Positions 45,496 through 55,386 of a DNA stretch of 64,000 nucleotides are shown piece after piece (position 1 is the first letter of the stretch; each line of letters starts with the position of its first letter). Source of the stretch: Ralstonia soli (lineage in GTDB: Bacteria; Pseudomonadota; Gammaproteobacteria; Burkholderiales; Burkholderiaceae); the NCBI RefSeq assembly GCF_023955655.1, contig NZ_JAMXHT010000001.1, positions 248,001 to 312,000 of the forward strand, in the 5' to 3' direction. The notes under the pieces are model-generated. The model was not told the DNA's origin and did not search any database. It saw only the letters and a program-made list of their open reading frames with translations. The position numbers were made by a program, and so were the translations under genes.

Positions 45496-47097
45496 ATGCC
45501 GGTCCTGCGTCTGCTGCGCGCTGCCAGCCTGGTTGCCGCGCTGTCTTCTGTCACGGCGCTCACGGCGCTGACACCGGGCGCGGTGCATGCCCAGCCTGCG
45601 TCGACACTGGTGGTCGGCCTCTCGGGCGACATTACCTCGCTCGATCCGCATTTCCATAACGTCACGCCCAACGCGAACGTCGCCGAGCATATGTTCGAGA
45701 CGCTGATCGCCAAGGACGAGAAGATGCGCCTCAAGCCCGGCCTCGCCACATCATGGAAGGCCGTGAGCGACACGGTGTGGGAGGTCAAGCTGCGCCCCGG
45801 CGTGCATTTCCATGATGGCAGCGAGTTCACCTCGGCGGATGTCGTCTACTCGCTGGCGCGCCCGGCCACCATCAAGAACAGCCCGTCGCCATACACGATC
45901 TACACGCGCGGCTTCAAGGAGGTGACGGCGCTCGACAAGCAGACCGTGCGCATCACGACCAACGGCCCGTACCCGTTGGTGCCGAACGATCTGTCGACCA
46001 TCTACATGGTGTCGAAAAAGGCCGTCGAAAAAGCCGGCGCGGACGACTTCAACAACGGCCGCGCGATGATCGGCACGGGGCCGTACAAATTTGTCTCGTT
46101 CACCCGCGGCGATCGCCTGGAACTGACGCGCTTTGACGGCTACTGGGGCAAGCGGCCGCAATGGCAGCACGTGACGCTGCGCATCCTGACGGCCGACGCC
46201 CCGCGCGTGGCCGCGCTGCTGGCCGGCGACGTGCAGGTGATCGAGAACGTGCCGAGCACGGACATCAAGAAACTGTCGGCCGATCCGGCGGTGTCGGTGT
46301 TCAAGATGCCGGTGTTCCGCATGATGTACCTGCACATGGATTCGAACCGCGATGTCTCGCCGTTCGTGACTGACAAGGCCGGCAAGCCGCTGCCGAAGAA
46401 CCCGCTCAAGGATGCGCGCGTGCGCGAGGCGATCTCGCTGGCGATCTCGCGCCAAGCCATCGTCGATCGCGTGATGGAGGGCACGGCCGAGCCTACCGGC
46501 CAACTCGTCAACAGCGCGCTGTTCGGCCACGTGCCGGGCCTCAAGGCGCCTGTCGCCGACCCCGCCGCCGCCAAGAAGCTGCTTGCCCAGGCGGGCTATC
46601 CCGACGGTTTCGCCATCACGCTGCACGCCACCAACAACCGCTATGCGAATGATGATCGCGTCGCGCAAGTGATTGCTTCGATGCTTTCGCGCGTGGGCAT
46701 TGCGACGAAGGTCGAGACCATGCCGTCGGCGACGTTCTTCACGCGGGCGAACAAGCTGGACTTTTCGTTCTTGCAGGCGGGCTGGGGTGCGGATACCGGT
46801 GAGGCCAGTTCCAGCCTGAAGGCGCTGCTGGCGACCTACGACCCGGCGCGCGGCTGGGGCGCGTCAAACCGGGGGCGCTATTCCAACCCGGCGCTGGACG
46901 CCAAGCTGGCCGAGGCCCTGCAGACCATCGACGATGCCAAGCGCGAGCGGTTGCTGCAAGAGGCCACGGAAATCGGCATGCGCGATTTCGGCGTGATCCC
47001 GCTCTACTTCAACATCAACGTGTGGGCGACGCGCAAGGGTTACACGATGGTGCCGCGTCTGGACGAGCGCACCTACGCGTTCGATGTGACGCACTGA
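45496..47097 (+). CDS. ABC transporter substrate-binding protein, peptide/nickel (SBP_bac_5) family
   Basis: Periplasmic binding protein of 533 aa with a signal peptide (cleavage after VHAQ, about residue 33). Family motifs: LSGDITSLDPHFHN, LKPGLATSWKAVSDTVWEVKLRPGVHFHDG, GTGPYKFVSFTRGDRLELTRFDGYWG and the PLYFNINVWATRKGY end. Members carry oligopeptides, dipeptides, nickel or opines; the ligand cannot be told. No permease or ATPase gene is next to it, so it must work with components elsewhere. The start at 45496 follows GGGGAG. Confidence 0.88.
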   Translation: MPVLRLLRAASLVAALSSVTALTALTPGAVHAQPASTLVVGLSGDITSLDPHFHNVTPNANVAEHMFETLIAKDEKMRLKPGLATSWKAVSDTVWEVKLRPGVHFHDGSEFTSADVVYSLARPATIKNSPSPYTIYTRGFKEVTALDKQTVRITTNGPYPLVPNDLSTIYMVSKKAVEKAGADDFNNGRAMIGTGPYKFVSFTRGDRLELTRFDGYWGKRPQWQHVTLRILTADAPRVAALLAGDVQVIENVPSTDIKKLSADPAVSVFKMPVFRMMYLHMDSNRDVSPFVTDKAGKPLPKNPLKDARVREAISLAISRQAIVDRVMEGTAEPTGQLVNSALFGHVPGLKAPVADPAAAKKLLAQAGYPDGFAITLHATNNRYANDDRVAQVIASMLSRVGIATKVETMPSATFFTRANKLDFSFLQAGWGADTGEASSSLKALLATYDPARGWGASNRGRYSNPALDAKLAEALQTIDDAKRERLLQEATEIGMRDFGVIPLYFNINVWATRKGYTMVPRLDERTYAFDVTH

Positions 47098-47164
47098 AAA
47101 GGCACTGAAACAGTGAGAAGCGATTTCCGATACACAAAAAGTGCGCGCTGTAACGGAAATCAGG

Positions 47165-47200
47165 CTTGAAATCCTGGGGGCTGGCGTCAAGTATGAAACT
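47165..47200 (+). promoter_or_regulatory. Possible heat-shock (sigma-32) promoter of hslVU
   Basis: CTTGAAA at 47165-47171 is a perfect sigma-32 type -35 in the right place before hslV. The -10 region (around GTCAAGTATG) is a poor match to CCCCATNT. Heat-shock control of hslVU is known in other bacteria. Confidence 0.35.
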
Positions 47201-47253
47201 CTTTGGCCGGCCCGCTGGGGGCCGCGCCAAGCCGGACCCCTAGGAACAAGCGC

Positions 47254-47790
47254 ATGGAACAGTATCACGGCACCACCATCGTCAGCGTGCGGCGCGGCAA
47301 CCAAGTCGCACTTGGCGGCGACGGCCAGGTCACGCTGGGCAACATCGTGATGAAAGGCACCGCCCGCAAGGTGCGCGCCATCTACGACGGCAAGGTGCTT
47401 GTCGGCTTTGCCGGCGCCACCGCCGACGCCTTTTCCCTGCTCGACCGTTTCGAGGCCAAGCTGCAGAAGCACCAGGGCAACCTGCTGCGCTCCGCCGTGG
47501 ACCTCGCCAAGGACTGGCGCACCGACCGCGCCCTGCGCCATCTCGAAGCGATGCTGATCGTCGCCGACCGCGAAGCCACCCTCATCATCACCGGCAACGG
47601 CGATGTGCTTGACCCGGAAGGCGGCATCGCTGCCATCGGTTCGGGCGGTTCGTACGCCCAATCGGCCGCCAAGGCACTGATGGAGAACACCGACCTCGGC
47701 CCCCGCGAGGTGGTGGAGAAATCGCTGAAGATTGCCGGCGAGCTCTGCATCTACACCAACACCAATTTCGTGATCGAGACGCTCGAATAA
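47254..47790 (+). CDS. hslV: ATP-dependent protease peptidase subunit HslV
   Basis: Proteasome-beta-like N-terminal threonine peptidase of 178 aa that forms the dodecameric core of Hsl[17 protein letters not shown] holds the catalytic threonine exposed after processing of the short propeptide, with the conserved [10 protein letters not shown] and [13 protein letters not shown] following. The start at 47254 gives the usual betaproteobacterial N-terminus. hslU follows after 39 bp on the same strand. Confidence 0.97.
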   Translation: MEQYHGTTIVSVRRGNQVALGGDGQVTLGNIVMKGTARKVRAIYDGKVLVGFAGATADAFSLLDRFEAKLQKHQGNLLRSAVDLAKDWRTDRALRHLEAMLIVADREATLIITGNGDVLDPEGGIAAIGSGGSYAQSAAKALMENTDLGPREVVEKSLKIAGELCIYTNTNFVIETLE

Positions 47791-47829
47791 ACGCGCCGTC
47801 TCTCGCAAACTCGCCTCGACAGGATTCCC

Positions 47830-49161
47830 ATGTCCGAAACCATGACGCCGTCGGAGATCGTCTCCGAACTCGACAAGCACATCATCGGCCAGCAGAAGGC
47901 CAAGAAGGCCGTGGCCGTGGCGCTGCGCAACCGCTGGCGCCGCCAGCAGGTGGGCGACCCGCTGCGCCAGGAAATCACCCCCAAGAACATTCTCATGATC
48001 GGCCCGACCGGCGTGGGCAAGACCGAGATCGCCCGCCGCCTGGCCAAGCTGGCCGATGCGCCGTTCATCAAGATCGAGGCGACCAAGTTCACGGAAGTCG
48101 GCTACGTCGGCCGCGACGTCGACACCATCGTGCGCGACCTGGCCGAGATGGCCGTCAAGCAGACGCGCGAGTCCGAGATGAAGAAGGTGCGCGCCAAAGC
48201 GGAAGACGCTGCCGAGGATCGCATCCTCGACGTGCTGATCCCGCCGCCGCGCGACATCGGCTTTGCGCAGCCCGAAGAGAAGGATTCGACCGCGCGCCAG
48301 GCTTTCCGCAAGAAGCTGCGCGAAGGCCAGCTCGACGACAAGGAAATCGAACTGGAAGTGTCGGCCGGCACGCCGAGCATGGACATCATGGGCCCGCCCG
48401 GCATGGAAGACATGACCGAGCAGATTCGTTCGATGTTCGCGGGCCTGGGCCAGGGCAAGAAGAACCGCCGCAAGATGAAGGTGGCCGAGGCGTTCAAGCT
48501 GCTGATCGACGAAGAGGCCGCCAAGCTCGTGAACGAAGACGAGCTCAAGCAGAAGGCGGTGGCCAACGTCGAGCAGAACGGCATCGTGTTCCTGGACGAA
48601 ATCGACAAGATCGCCAGCCGCAGCGAGTACGGCGGCGGCGAGGTGTCGCGCCAGGGCGTGCAGCGCGACCTGCTGCCGCTGGTGGAGGGCACGACCGTCA
48701 ACACCAAGTACGGGATGATCAAGACCGATCACATCCTGTTCATTGCGTCGGGTGCGTTCCATCTGTCCAAGCCGAGCGACCTGATTCCGGAGTTGCAGGG
48801 CCGCTTCCCGATTCGGGTGGAGCTGGATTCGCTGTCGGTGGACGACTTCCGCGCGATTCTCACGCAAACGGACGCAAGCCTCACCAAGCAGTACCAGGCG
48901 CTGATGAAGACGGAGGGCGTGGACCTCGTGTTTGCCGACGATGGCATCCGGCGCCTGGCCGAGATTGCGTGCGCGGTGAACGAGAAGGTCGAGAACATCG
49001 GCGCGCGCCGTCTGTACACGGTGATGGAGCGCCTGCTGGAGGATCTGTCGTTCCACGCGCACAAATCGTCGGGCGAGACGGTGACGGTGGATGCCGCGTA
49101 CGTGGACGAACGCCTGAACGAGCTGTCGGGCAACGAAGACCTGTCGCGCTACGTGCTGTAG
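47830..49161 (+). CDS. hslU: ATP-dependent protease ATPase subunit HslU
   Basis: AAA+ unfoldase of 443 aa that feeds substrates into Hsl[21 protein letters not shown] is diagnostic. Walker A is [15 protein letters not shown], the pore motif is GYVGRD, Walker B is [12 protein letters not shown], and sensor 1/2 regions ([38 protein letters not shown]) are present. The inserted I domain spans about 110-245. The C-terminus DLSRYVL is the peptide that docks into HslV. Confidence 0.97.
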   Translation: MSETMTPSEIVSELDKHIIGQQKAKKAVAVALRNRWRRQQVGDPLRQEITPKNILMIGPTGVGKTEIARRLAKLADAPFIKIEATKFTEVGYVGRDVDTIVRDLAEMAVKQTRESEMKKVRAKAEDAAEDRILDVLIPPPRDIGFAQPEEKDSTARQAFRKKLREGQLDDKEIELEVSAGTPSMDIMGPPGMEDMTEQIRSMFAGLGQGKKNRRKMKVAEAFKLLIDEEAAKLVNEDELKQKAVANVEQNGIVFLDEIDKIASRSEYGGGEVSRQGVQRDLLPLVEGTTVNTKYGMIKTDHILFIASGAFHLSKPSDLIPELQGRFPIRVELDSLSVDDFRAILTQTDASLTKQYQALMKTEGVDLVFADDGIRRLAEIACAVNEKVENIGARRLYTVMERLLEDLSFHAHKSSGETVTVDAAYVDERLNELSGNEDLSRYVL

Positions 49162-49197
49162 ACATGACCGTGTAAGCAACACATTCCACACGCCCTG

Positions 49198-49228
49198 CGG
49201 GCCGCATCGGAGACGATGCGGCCCGTTT
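49198..49228 (+). terminator. Intrinsic terminator after hslU
   Basis: A perfect 12-bp GC-rich stem (CGGGCCGCATCG / CGATGCGGCCCG) with loop GAGA, followed by TTTCGTTT. Confidence 0.85.
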
Positions 49229-49382
49229 CGTTTATGTGCTGCCAAGCCAGCACCGGCAAGGGTTTATGCCGAATCAGGTGCGCTCGGGTCCGTTATCTGC
49301 TGAGGAGGTGGTGCCGCAACGACAACGCGCGCCGTGCACTTTTTTGCGTGCGCGATCCCAACTAAGACAAGGAGAGAAGCGT

Positions 49383-49997
49383 ATGAAACCGATTCAACGC
49401 CTGGCCCTATGCTGCGTACTCGCCTGCGCCCCGTTGGGCATCGCCCACGCGCAGCTCACGCCCGCGCCAACCGGGCCTACCTCAGCGTCCGCGCCCAGCG
49501 ATGCCAAGCGCGCGGCGTACGACAGTGCCGTCAAGCAGGCCGATGCCAACTACAAGGTCGCCAAGGACAAGTGCGACGCCATGAAGGGCAACGACCGCGA
49601 CGTCTGTCGCGCGCAAGCCAAGGCCGACCACAACCTCGCCAAGGCCAACGCCAAGGCGGAGCGTGATGGCACCGAAGCTGCCCGCGACAGCGCTGCCAAG
49701 GAAAAGGCCGAAGGCGAGTATGACGTCGCGAAGACCAAGTGCGATGCGCTCAAGGGCAATGACAAGGACACCTGTGTGAAGGACGCCAAGGCCGCCTACA
49801 CGCGTGCCAAGGGTGGTGAGGAAGTCAGCCATGCCAAGGCAACCGGCAGCGCCAAGGATGTCAGCGAAGCGCGTCGCGATGCCGTCAAGGACACCAACGA
49901 CGCCAACTTCAAGGCCGCCAAGGAGCGCTGCGACGCCATGTCGGGCGACGCCAAGACGAAGTGCCAGAACGACGTGGCCGCCAAGTACAAAAAGTAA
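49383..49997 (+). CDS. Exported protein with three Cys-pair repeats
   Basis: Periplasmic protein of 204 aa with a signal peptide (cleavage after AHA near residue 23). The mature chain is highly charged and helical and has three related units of the form AK-x2-CDA-x2-G-x4-5-C: YKVAKDKCDAMKGNDRDVC, YDVAKTKCDALKGNDKDTC and FKAAKERCDAMSGDAKTKC. Each unit may form an alpha-hairpin closed by one disulfide. Similar proteins are common in Burkholderiales but have no known role. AAGGAGAGAAG precedes the ATG. A CsbD-type stress gene follows, so a stress role is possible by association. Confidence 0.8.
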   Translation: MKPIQRLALCCVLACAPLGIAHAQLTPAPTGPTSASAPSDAKRAAYDSAVKQADANYKVAKDKCDAMKGNDRDVCRAQAKADHNLAKANAKAERDGTEAARDSAAKEKAEGEYDVAKTKCDALKGNDKDTCVKDAKAAYTRAKGGEEVSHAKATGSAKDVSEARRDAVKDTNDANFKAAKERCDAMSGDAKTKCQNDVAAKYKK

Positions 49998-50067
49998 GCC
50001 GCACCGAAGTTTTTACACGGGCGGCCTGCGGGTCGCCCATGCTTTGTCTCACTGCAACGGAGGACGT

Positions 50068-50271
50068 ATGAACTGGGATCAGATCGAAGGCAAATGGGAT
50101 CAGGCCAAGGGCAAGGTCAAGGAGAAGTGGGGGCAACTCACCGACGATGACCTGACCATGATCCGCGGCAAGCGCGACCAGCTTGCCGGCAAGATCCAGG
50201 AGCGCTACGGCTACACGAAGGAGCGCGCCGAAGACGAACTCAAGGCGTGGGAACGCGATACACGCTGGTGA
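50068..50271 (+). CDS. CsbD-family stress protein
   Basis: Small hydrophilic protein of 67 aa of the CsbD/YjbJ family: MNWDQIEGKWDQAKGKVKEK, WGQLTDDDL, ERYGYTKERAEDELKAWE. These abundant proteins are induced by general stress, often osmotic, and have no enzymatic role known. CGGAGG stands just before the ATG. It follows the Cys-repeat exported protein by 70 bp. Confidence 0.92.
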   Translation: MNWDQIEGKWDQAKGKVKEKWGQLTDDDLTMIRGKRDQLAGKIQERYGYTKERAEDELKAWERDTRW

Positions 50272-50309
50272 TGCCCCGGAGATAAGGCATCGCGCGCGGC
50301 CGGTACCGC

Positions 50310-50888
50310 CTACTTGGCGACCGGCCGCTTGCCCAGCTTGCGCTGCAGCGTGCGCCGATGCATGTTGAGCGCACGCGCGGTGGCAGAGATGTTGCCACCA
50401 TGCTCGGCGAGCACACGCTGGATGTGTTCCCACTCCAGCCGCGCTACCGACAGCGGCGCCGGGTTTTCCATCGTCTGCTCCGCCACGGCTTCGGACACGC
50501 CCACCTGCAGCGCCAGCAGGATCGAATCAACATTGGCCGGCTTGGCCAGGTATTCATCGGCCCCCAGCTTCACTGCCTGCACGGCCGTGGCGATGCTCGC
50601 ATAGCCGGTCAGGATCAGCATGCGCGCGTCGGGCAGCGCCTGGCGCAGCGGGGCGATCCAGTGCAGGCCGGAATCCGTGCCGCCATGGGGCATCAGGCCC
50701 TTGTCGCTGGCGGCCAGGTGCAGATCGACTGTCACGTAAGAGAAACGCGTCTGGCGTGCCAGGGCCAGGGCTTCACCGCCGGTGTGGGCGATCTGCGGCG
50801 CAAAACCGCGGCGCGTGAGCGCGCGCGCCAGCGTCTGCGCAAAGACGTCGTCGTCGTCGAGGATCAGGAAGGGGGCGGGCTGCTGCAT
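50310..50888 (-). CDS. regA: Response regulator, RegA/PrrA/ActR type
   Basis: Two-component regulator of 192 aa. The receiver has ILDDDDVF (acidic pocket), phosphoacceptor Asp in YVTVDLHL, and Lys in EYLAKPANV. The C-terminal Fis-type helix-turn-helix reads WEHIQRVLAEHGGNISATARALNMHRRTLQRKLGKR, characteristic of the RegA family of redox regulators. It lies 52 bp downstream of its sensor kinase gene. Like other RegA members it probably controls respiratory and redox genes. Confidence 0.88.
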   Translation of the reverse strand: MQQPAPFLILDDDDVFAQTLARALTRRGFAPQIAHTGGEALALARQTRFSYVTVDLHLAASDKGLMPHGGTDSGLHWIAPLRQALPDARMLILTGYASIATAVQAVKLGADEYLAKPANVDSILLALQVGVSEAVAEQTMENPAPLSVARLEWEHIQRVLAEHGGNISATARALNMHRRTLQRKLGKRPVAK

Positions 50889-50940
50889 GGCGTTTCTCCG
50901 GGCCGTACGCGCGATTGGGGACGCGCGTCAGGCGGTCCTG

Positions 50941-52287
50941 TTATGTGAAGAGGGTGGGCGCGCCGATGATGGGCGCCGCCGCGTGTTCCTTCGGACCGCC
51001 AACCGGCAGCCGGAGTTCGGCAATGGCGCCTTGCGGCGGGTTGGGGCGCAGCACCACGGTGCCGCCCAGACGGCGCGCCGTGGTGGAGGCCAGATACAGG
51101 CCGATACCGTGCCCGCCATGCCGGCTCGGCACCGGCGTGCGGCCCAGCGAGGTGCGCAAGTCTTCGGGCAGACCCAAGCCAGTATCGACGATGGACAGCA
51201 CGATCTGCGGGGGCATATCGCGCAGCACGTCGGGACTGGCGTCAATCTTGGCCGTCAGCAGCAGCGGGACGAGGTCGCGCCCCGCGTGCTGCTGGCTGCG
51301 CGCCGCGTTGTCGAGCAGGATGGTGAGGATCTGGCCGACGTTCACCGCGTCCAGCGCCACCGCCTGCGCCGTCGGCGACATTTCGGTGTGCAGGCGGATG
51401 TCGGGATGGCGCAGTTGCCACGTCTGCGTGAATTCCGGCAGCCACTGGCCGAGCGGCTCGGGTGCGCCGTCGTTCGGTTTGCGCTGCAGGCGCGCCAGCG
51501 CGGCGCGGCACAGTTCGAGCTGTTGTTCGATGGCGCGCAGGTCTTCGCGGTACGGGCCGAGGGGCGAGTTCGGTTGCTTTGCATCGTGCTGCAGCTCGCC
51601 GGCGATGACGGCCACGGTGGACAGCGGCGTGCCCATTTCGTGCGCCACGCTGGCGCCCTGCGACATCAACGCTTCGATACGTTGCTCGCGCATGAGCCGC
51701 TCGCGCGCTTCGGTCAGCTGCGATTCGCTCTCGCGCAGCGCGGCGGACAGGCGCGCCGTAAAGCCCGCGATCATCGCGCTGCTGGCCACGAAATCGATCC
51801 ACATGCCGGCCAGGTGGTAGGCCACCGCGTCGGCGGGGTTCGCCAGTTTCAGCGGGATGTAGTTGCCGAGCATCATGCTGTACGCGGCCAGCGCATACAG
51901 CGTGAGGCCCACCACATGGGCGATCGGCAGCATGGCGGCGGCAATCGCCAGCGCCGGCAGGTAGAACGAGACGAACGGGTTGGTCGCGCCGCCCGTGAAG
52001 TACAGCAGCGCCGACAGGGCGCTCAAGTCCACCAGCAGTTGCACCGTGATCTCGATGTGCTGCACGGGCCGATTGCGCCGCACGCGCCATCCGGTGAGCA
52101 GGTTGAACAGCGCATGCAGGCCCATCACGCTCAGGAGCGGCACCACCGGCAACTGCACGCCAAACACGAGCGGCGCCAGCAGCATGAGGATCAGCTGCGT
52201 GGCCAGCAGGCTCCATCGCAGCCAGAAGAGGCGGCGTAGACTGGACGCATCCAGCAGCGGGGCGGCAAGGGACAGGGTGGAAAGCAT
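50941..52287 (-). CDS. regB: Redox-sensing histidine kinase, RegB/PrrB type
   Basis: Membrane sensor kinase of 448 aa with about six transmembrane segments in its first 175 residues. The loop YFTGGATNPFVSFYLP contains the GGxxNPF heptapeptide that binds ubiquinone in RegB. The phosphoacceptor His is in SVAHEMGTPLSTVAV, and a Cys in QQLELCRAAL lies where the redox-active Cys of RegB is found. ATPase motifs include ILLDNAARS and GHGIGLYLASTTARRLGG. The start at 52287 is preferred; the frame stays open to 52341. It is followed by the regA-type gene. Confidence 0.88.
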   Translation of the reverse strand: MLSTLSLAAPLLDASSLRRLFWLRWSLLATQLILMLLAPLVFGVQLPVVPLLSVMGLHALFNLLTGWRVRRNRPVQHIEITVQLLVDLSALSALLYFTGGATNPFVSFYLPALAIAAAMLPIAHVVGLTLYALAAYSMMLGNYIPLKLANPADAVAYHLAGMWIDFVASSAMIAGFTARLSAALRESESQLTEARERLMREQRIEALMSQGASVAHEMGTPLSTVAVIAGELQHDAKQPNSPLGPYREDLRAIEQQLELCRAALARLQRKPNDGAPEPLGQWLPEFTQTWQLRHPDIRLHTEMSPTAQAVALDAVNVGQILTILLDNAARSQQHAGRDLVPLLLTAKIDASPDVLRDMPPQIVLSIVDTGLGLPEDLRTSLGRTPVPSRHGGHGIGLYLASTTARRLGGTVVLRPNPPQGAIAELRLPVGGPKEHAAAPIIGAPTLFT

Positions 52288-52428
52288 GGCGGCAAGTGTA
52301 AACGTGCGCACCCCGCGGTTCTGCGCGCGGCGATGCGTCAATCAGCCGCACAATTGTGCACGCAACCGATCTCCCCACAGGTGCTGTGCTTTAATGCGCA
52401 GCACGTTTGTCCCCGACAGGAGCCTTTG

Positions 52429-52944
52429 ATGATGACGTCCCGATCGATCCGTTCTTCCGCCCACATGGCTGTGCTGATTGCCGGCCTGACTACGGGCCTG
52501 CTCGCCAGCGCAGCCGCGTTCGCGCAGGTCACGGTGCAGGACGCCTGGGTGCGCGGCACGGTGCCGGGCCAGACGTCCAGCGGCGCATTCATGACGCTGC
52601 AATCGGCCGACGGCGCCAAGGTGGTGGGCGTGTCCACGCCGGTGGCGGGCACGGCCGAGATCCACGAGATGAAGATGGAAGGCAACGTGATGCGCATGCG
52701 CGCCGTGCCCGCGCTCGATCTGCCCAAGGGCCAGGCCGTGCAACTGAAGCCGGGTGGCTACCACGTGATGCTGATGGACGTGAAGCAGCCGCTGGTGAAG
52801 GACGCCACGGTGCCTCTCACGCTCAAGGTGGAACTCGCCGACAAACGCGTCGTCGAGCAGAAGGTCGAAGCCCGCGTGCGCGACCTGACCGCCGGCAACA
52901 TGCCCGCCATGCACCACGACCACGGCGGCGAACACAAACATTGA
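52429..52944 (+). CDS. Periplasmic copper chaperone PCuAC
   Basis: Exported protein of 171 aa with a signal peptide (cleavage after AFAQ, about residue 33). The PCuAC copper site is visible: EIHEMKMEGNVMRMR and GGYHVMLMDVKQPL supply the His-Met ligands (H-x-M ... H-x2-M). A His-rich tail (MHHDHGGEHKH) may bind extra copper. The family delivers Cu(I) to cytochrome oxidase. The start at 52429 follows CAGGAG. Divergent from the redox kinase gene, which fits a respiratory theme. Confidence 0.9.
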   Translation: MMTSRSIRSSAHMAVLIAGLTTGLLASAAAFAQVTVQDAWVRGTVPGQTSSGAFMTLQSADGAKVVGVSTPVAGTAEIHEMKMEGNVMRMRAVPALDLPKGQAVQLKPGGYHVMLMDVKQPLVKDATVPLTLKVELADKRVVEQKVEARVRDLTAGNMPAMHHDHGGEHKH

Positions 52945-52988
52945 TGGCTGGCGACGGGTGTCGTCGGCCACGTAAGGGCGGCAATCCT

Positions 52989-53210
52989 ATGGCAAACAAG
53001 ACGCTCGGCACCCGCCAGAAACTGACGTTCCGTATCGAGCCTTCGACGAGGGCCGGCACGGCGCGTCCGCGTAACTTCCTCGTGCCGCTCGCCCGTGGCC
53101 GCAAGGCCGGCGCCCACACCGAGGGCGGCCACGCTGAACGCCAGCGCGGCCGGGCCGACGTCCGCCGCGCACTGCGCACGCTGGACGACGACAGCAAGGA
53201 CAAAGATTAA
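52989..53210 (+). CDS. Small basic hypothetical protein
   Basis: Hydrophilic protein of 73 aa rich in Arg (MANKTLGTRQKLTFRIEPST, NFLVPLARGRKAG) with an acidic tail (DDDSKDKD). No family recognised. AAGGGCGG lies upstream of the ATG. It ends head-to-head with the minus-strand CWC gene with no spacer. Confidence 0.6.
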   Translation: MANKTLGTRQKLTFRIEPSTRAGTARPRNFLVPLARGRKAGAHTEGGHAERQRGRADVRRALRTLDDDSKDKD

Positions 53211-53426
53211 TCAGTCGGATTCAGAAGCTGCCCGCGCGTGCGCAATCGCCTCGCGCAGGCAACGCTGACACCGGCAGCCCTGACCCGGGCGCCGCGCGCT
53301 GGCAGGCAGCGCGTCTTCGGCCATGCACCAGCACGTTGCGTCGGGTTGCGTGCCATCGCCGATGGCGCCGCAGCGCAACGCCGCCCCGCAGATCGCGCAC
53401 ACCGTGTTGGCCGCCGGCGCGGTCAT
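53211..53426 (-). CDS. Cysteine-rich CWC-family protein
   Basis: Protein of 71 aa with nine cysteines in the order CAIC, C, CWC, CRCQRC: the CWC family, likely a small zinc-binding module. Its start overlaps the stop of the anti-sigma factor gene (ATGA), so it is the third gene of the ECF sigma operon. Role unknown; it may help the redox or metal sensing of the system. Confidence 0.75.
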   Translation of the reverse strand: MTAPAANTVCAICGAALRCGAIGDGTQPDATCWCMAEDALPASARRPGQGCRCQRCLREAIAHARAASESD

Positions 53427-53635
53427 GGGTGGCCGCTCCCGTCGTCGTCTTGACCCAGCTTGTGCATCGCCTCGCGCAGAAACCCCATCTGGTGCGAGAA
53501 CCGCGTGCACGCATCGCACGCCAGCAGATGCACGCGCAGGCGCAGGCGTTCTCCCGTGGACAACTCGCGGTCCATCTTCGACACCAGCATGCGGTGCGCT
53601 TCCTTGCAGGTGGGCAGTCCCCAACGGTTCGGCAT
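53423..53635 (-). CDS. Zinc-finger anti-sigma factor (small, ZAS-like)
   Basis: Protein of 70 aa with the pattern PTCKEAHRMLVSKMDRELS ... HLLACDACTRF, matching the H-x3-C-x2-C type (with upstream Cys) of small zinc-finger anti-sigma factors. There is no transmembrane segment, so it acts in the cytosol. It lies 32 bp after the ECF sigma gene and is the likely inhibitor of it. The start at 53635 has a weak GAGAAAG site. Confidence 0.8.
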   Translation of the reverse strand: MPNRWGLPTCKEAHRMLVSKMDRELSTGERLRLRVHLLACDACTRFSHQMGFLREAMHKLGQDDDGSGHP

Positions 53636-53667
53636 GGTCTTTCTCGGTGGTGCGGCAAATATGCGAC

Positions 53668-54261
53668 TCAGGCGGCGTTCGGCTGATGGCCGAACCAGTG
53701 CAGATCGAGGCACTCGCGCAGGCGCATGCGGGCACGGTAGAGCAGTGCCCAGGCATTGGTCGCGGTGATCTCCAATTCCTGACAGATTTCGTCCGTCTCC
53801 AGCTCCAGCCACTCGCGCATCATGAACACGCGGCCCACGCGCGCTGGCAGACGGTCGACGCACATCTGCAGCACGTCGAAGAACTCGCGCCGCGACAGCG
53901 CCGCATCGGGATTGCCCCAGTCGGAAGGCGGGCTGACGTAATGGCCATCGGCGGCGAACAGGCTGTCGAAGACGGCCTCGTCGGAACGCTGGTCGGCGTC
54001 ATCGGATTCACCGCCTGCGAGTAGCGAAACGCGCACTTCGCGCCGCCCCGAGCGGATCGCGTCGACGATCTTGTGTTTGAGGATGCCGATCACGTATGTC
54101 TTGAGCGAGGCGTTGCCCGCGAAGCGCTCCGGGTGTTCGAGAACGGCCAGGATGGCGTCGGCGACGGTGTCTTCGGCCAGCGCCGTATCGCGCAGTTGCA
54201 GCTGGGCGAAGCGCAAGAGATGCGGGCGCAGGGCGTCGAGTTGCTCGGGTGCGATGGCCAT
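53668..54261 (-). CDS. ECF-type RNA polymerase sigma factor
   Basis: Sigma factor of 197 aa. Region 2 runs through LRFAQLQLRDTALAEDTVAD and SLKTYVIGILKHKIVDAIRS, and region 4 through CVDRLPARVGRVFMMREWLELETDEI with the recognition helix TATNAWALLYRARMRLRECL. It has a long linker. It heads a three-gene operon with a soluble zinc-finger anti-sigma factor and a CWC protein, a layout common for metal- or oxidative-stress ECF sigma factors in this group. Confidence 0.88.
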   Translation of the reverse strand: MAIAPEQLDALRPHLLRFAQLQLRDTALAEDTVADAILAVLEHPERFAGNASLKTYVIGILKHKIVDAIRSGRREVRVSLLAGGESDDADQRSDEAVFDSLFAADGHYVSPPSDWGNPDAALSRREFFDVLQMCVDRLPARVGRVFMMREWLELETDEICQELEITATNAWALLYRARMRLRECLDLHWFGHQPNAA

Positions 54262-54342
54262 GGTTCCCCAGGGTGTTCTTTACTTGCAACGGTTTGGCGG
54301 GCATGCAAGCTGCGGCCAAGACCGGGCCGGCTTTTCTTGTAA

Positions 54343-55385
<1,043 letters not shown>

Positions 55386-55386
<1 letters not shown>

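Noticed and set aside
46864-49245. Minus-strand open frame of 793 codons
   Set aside because: It runs antisense through hslU, hslV and the end of the binding-protein gene and has a His/Arg/Leu-rich low-information composition.
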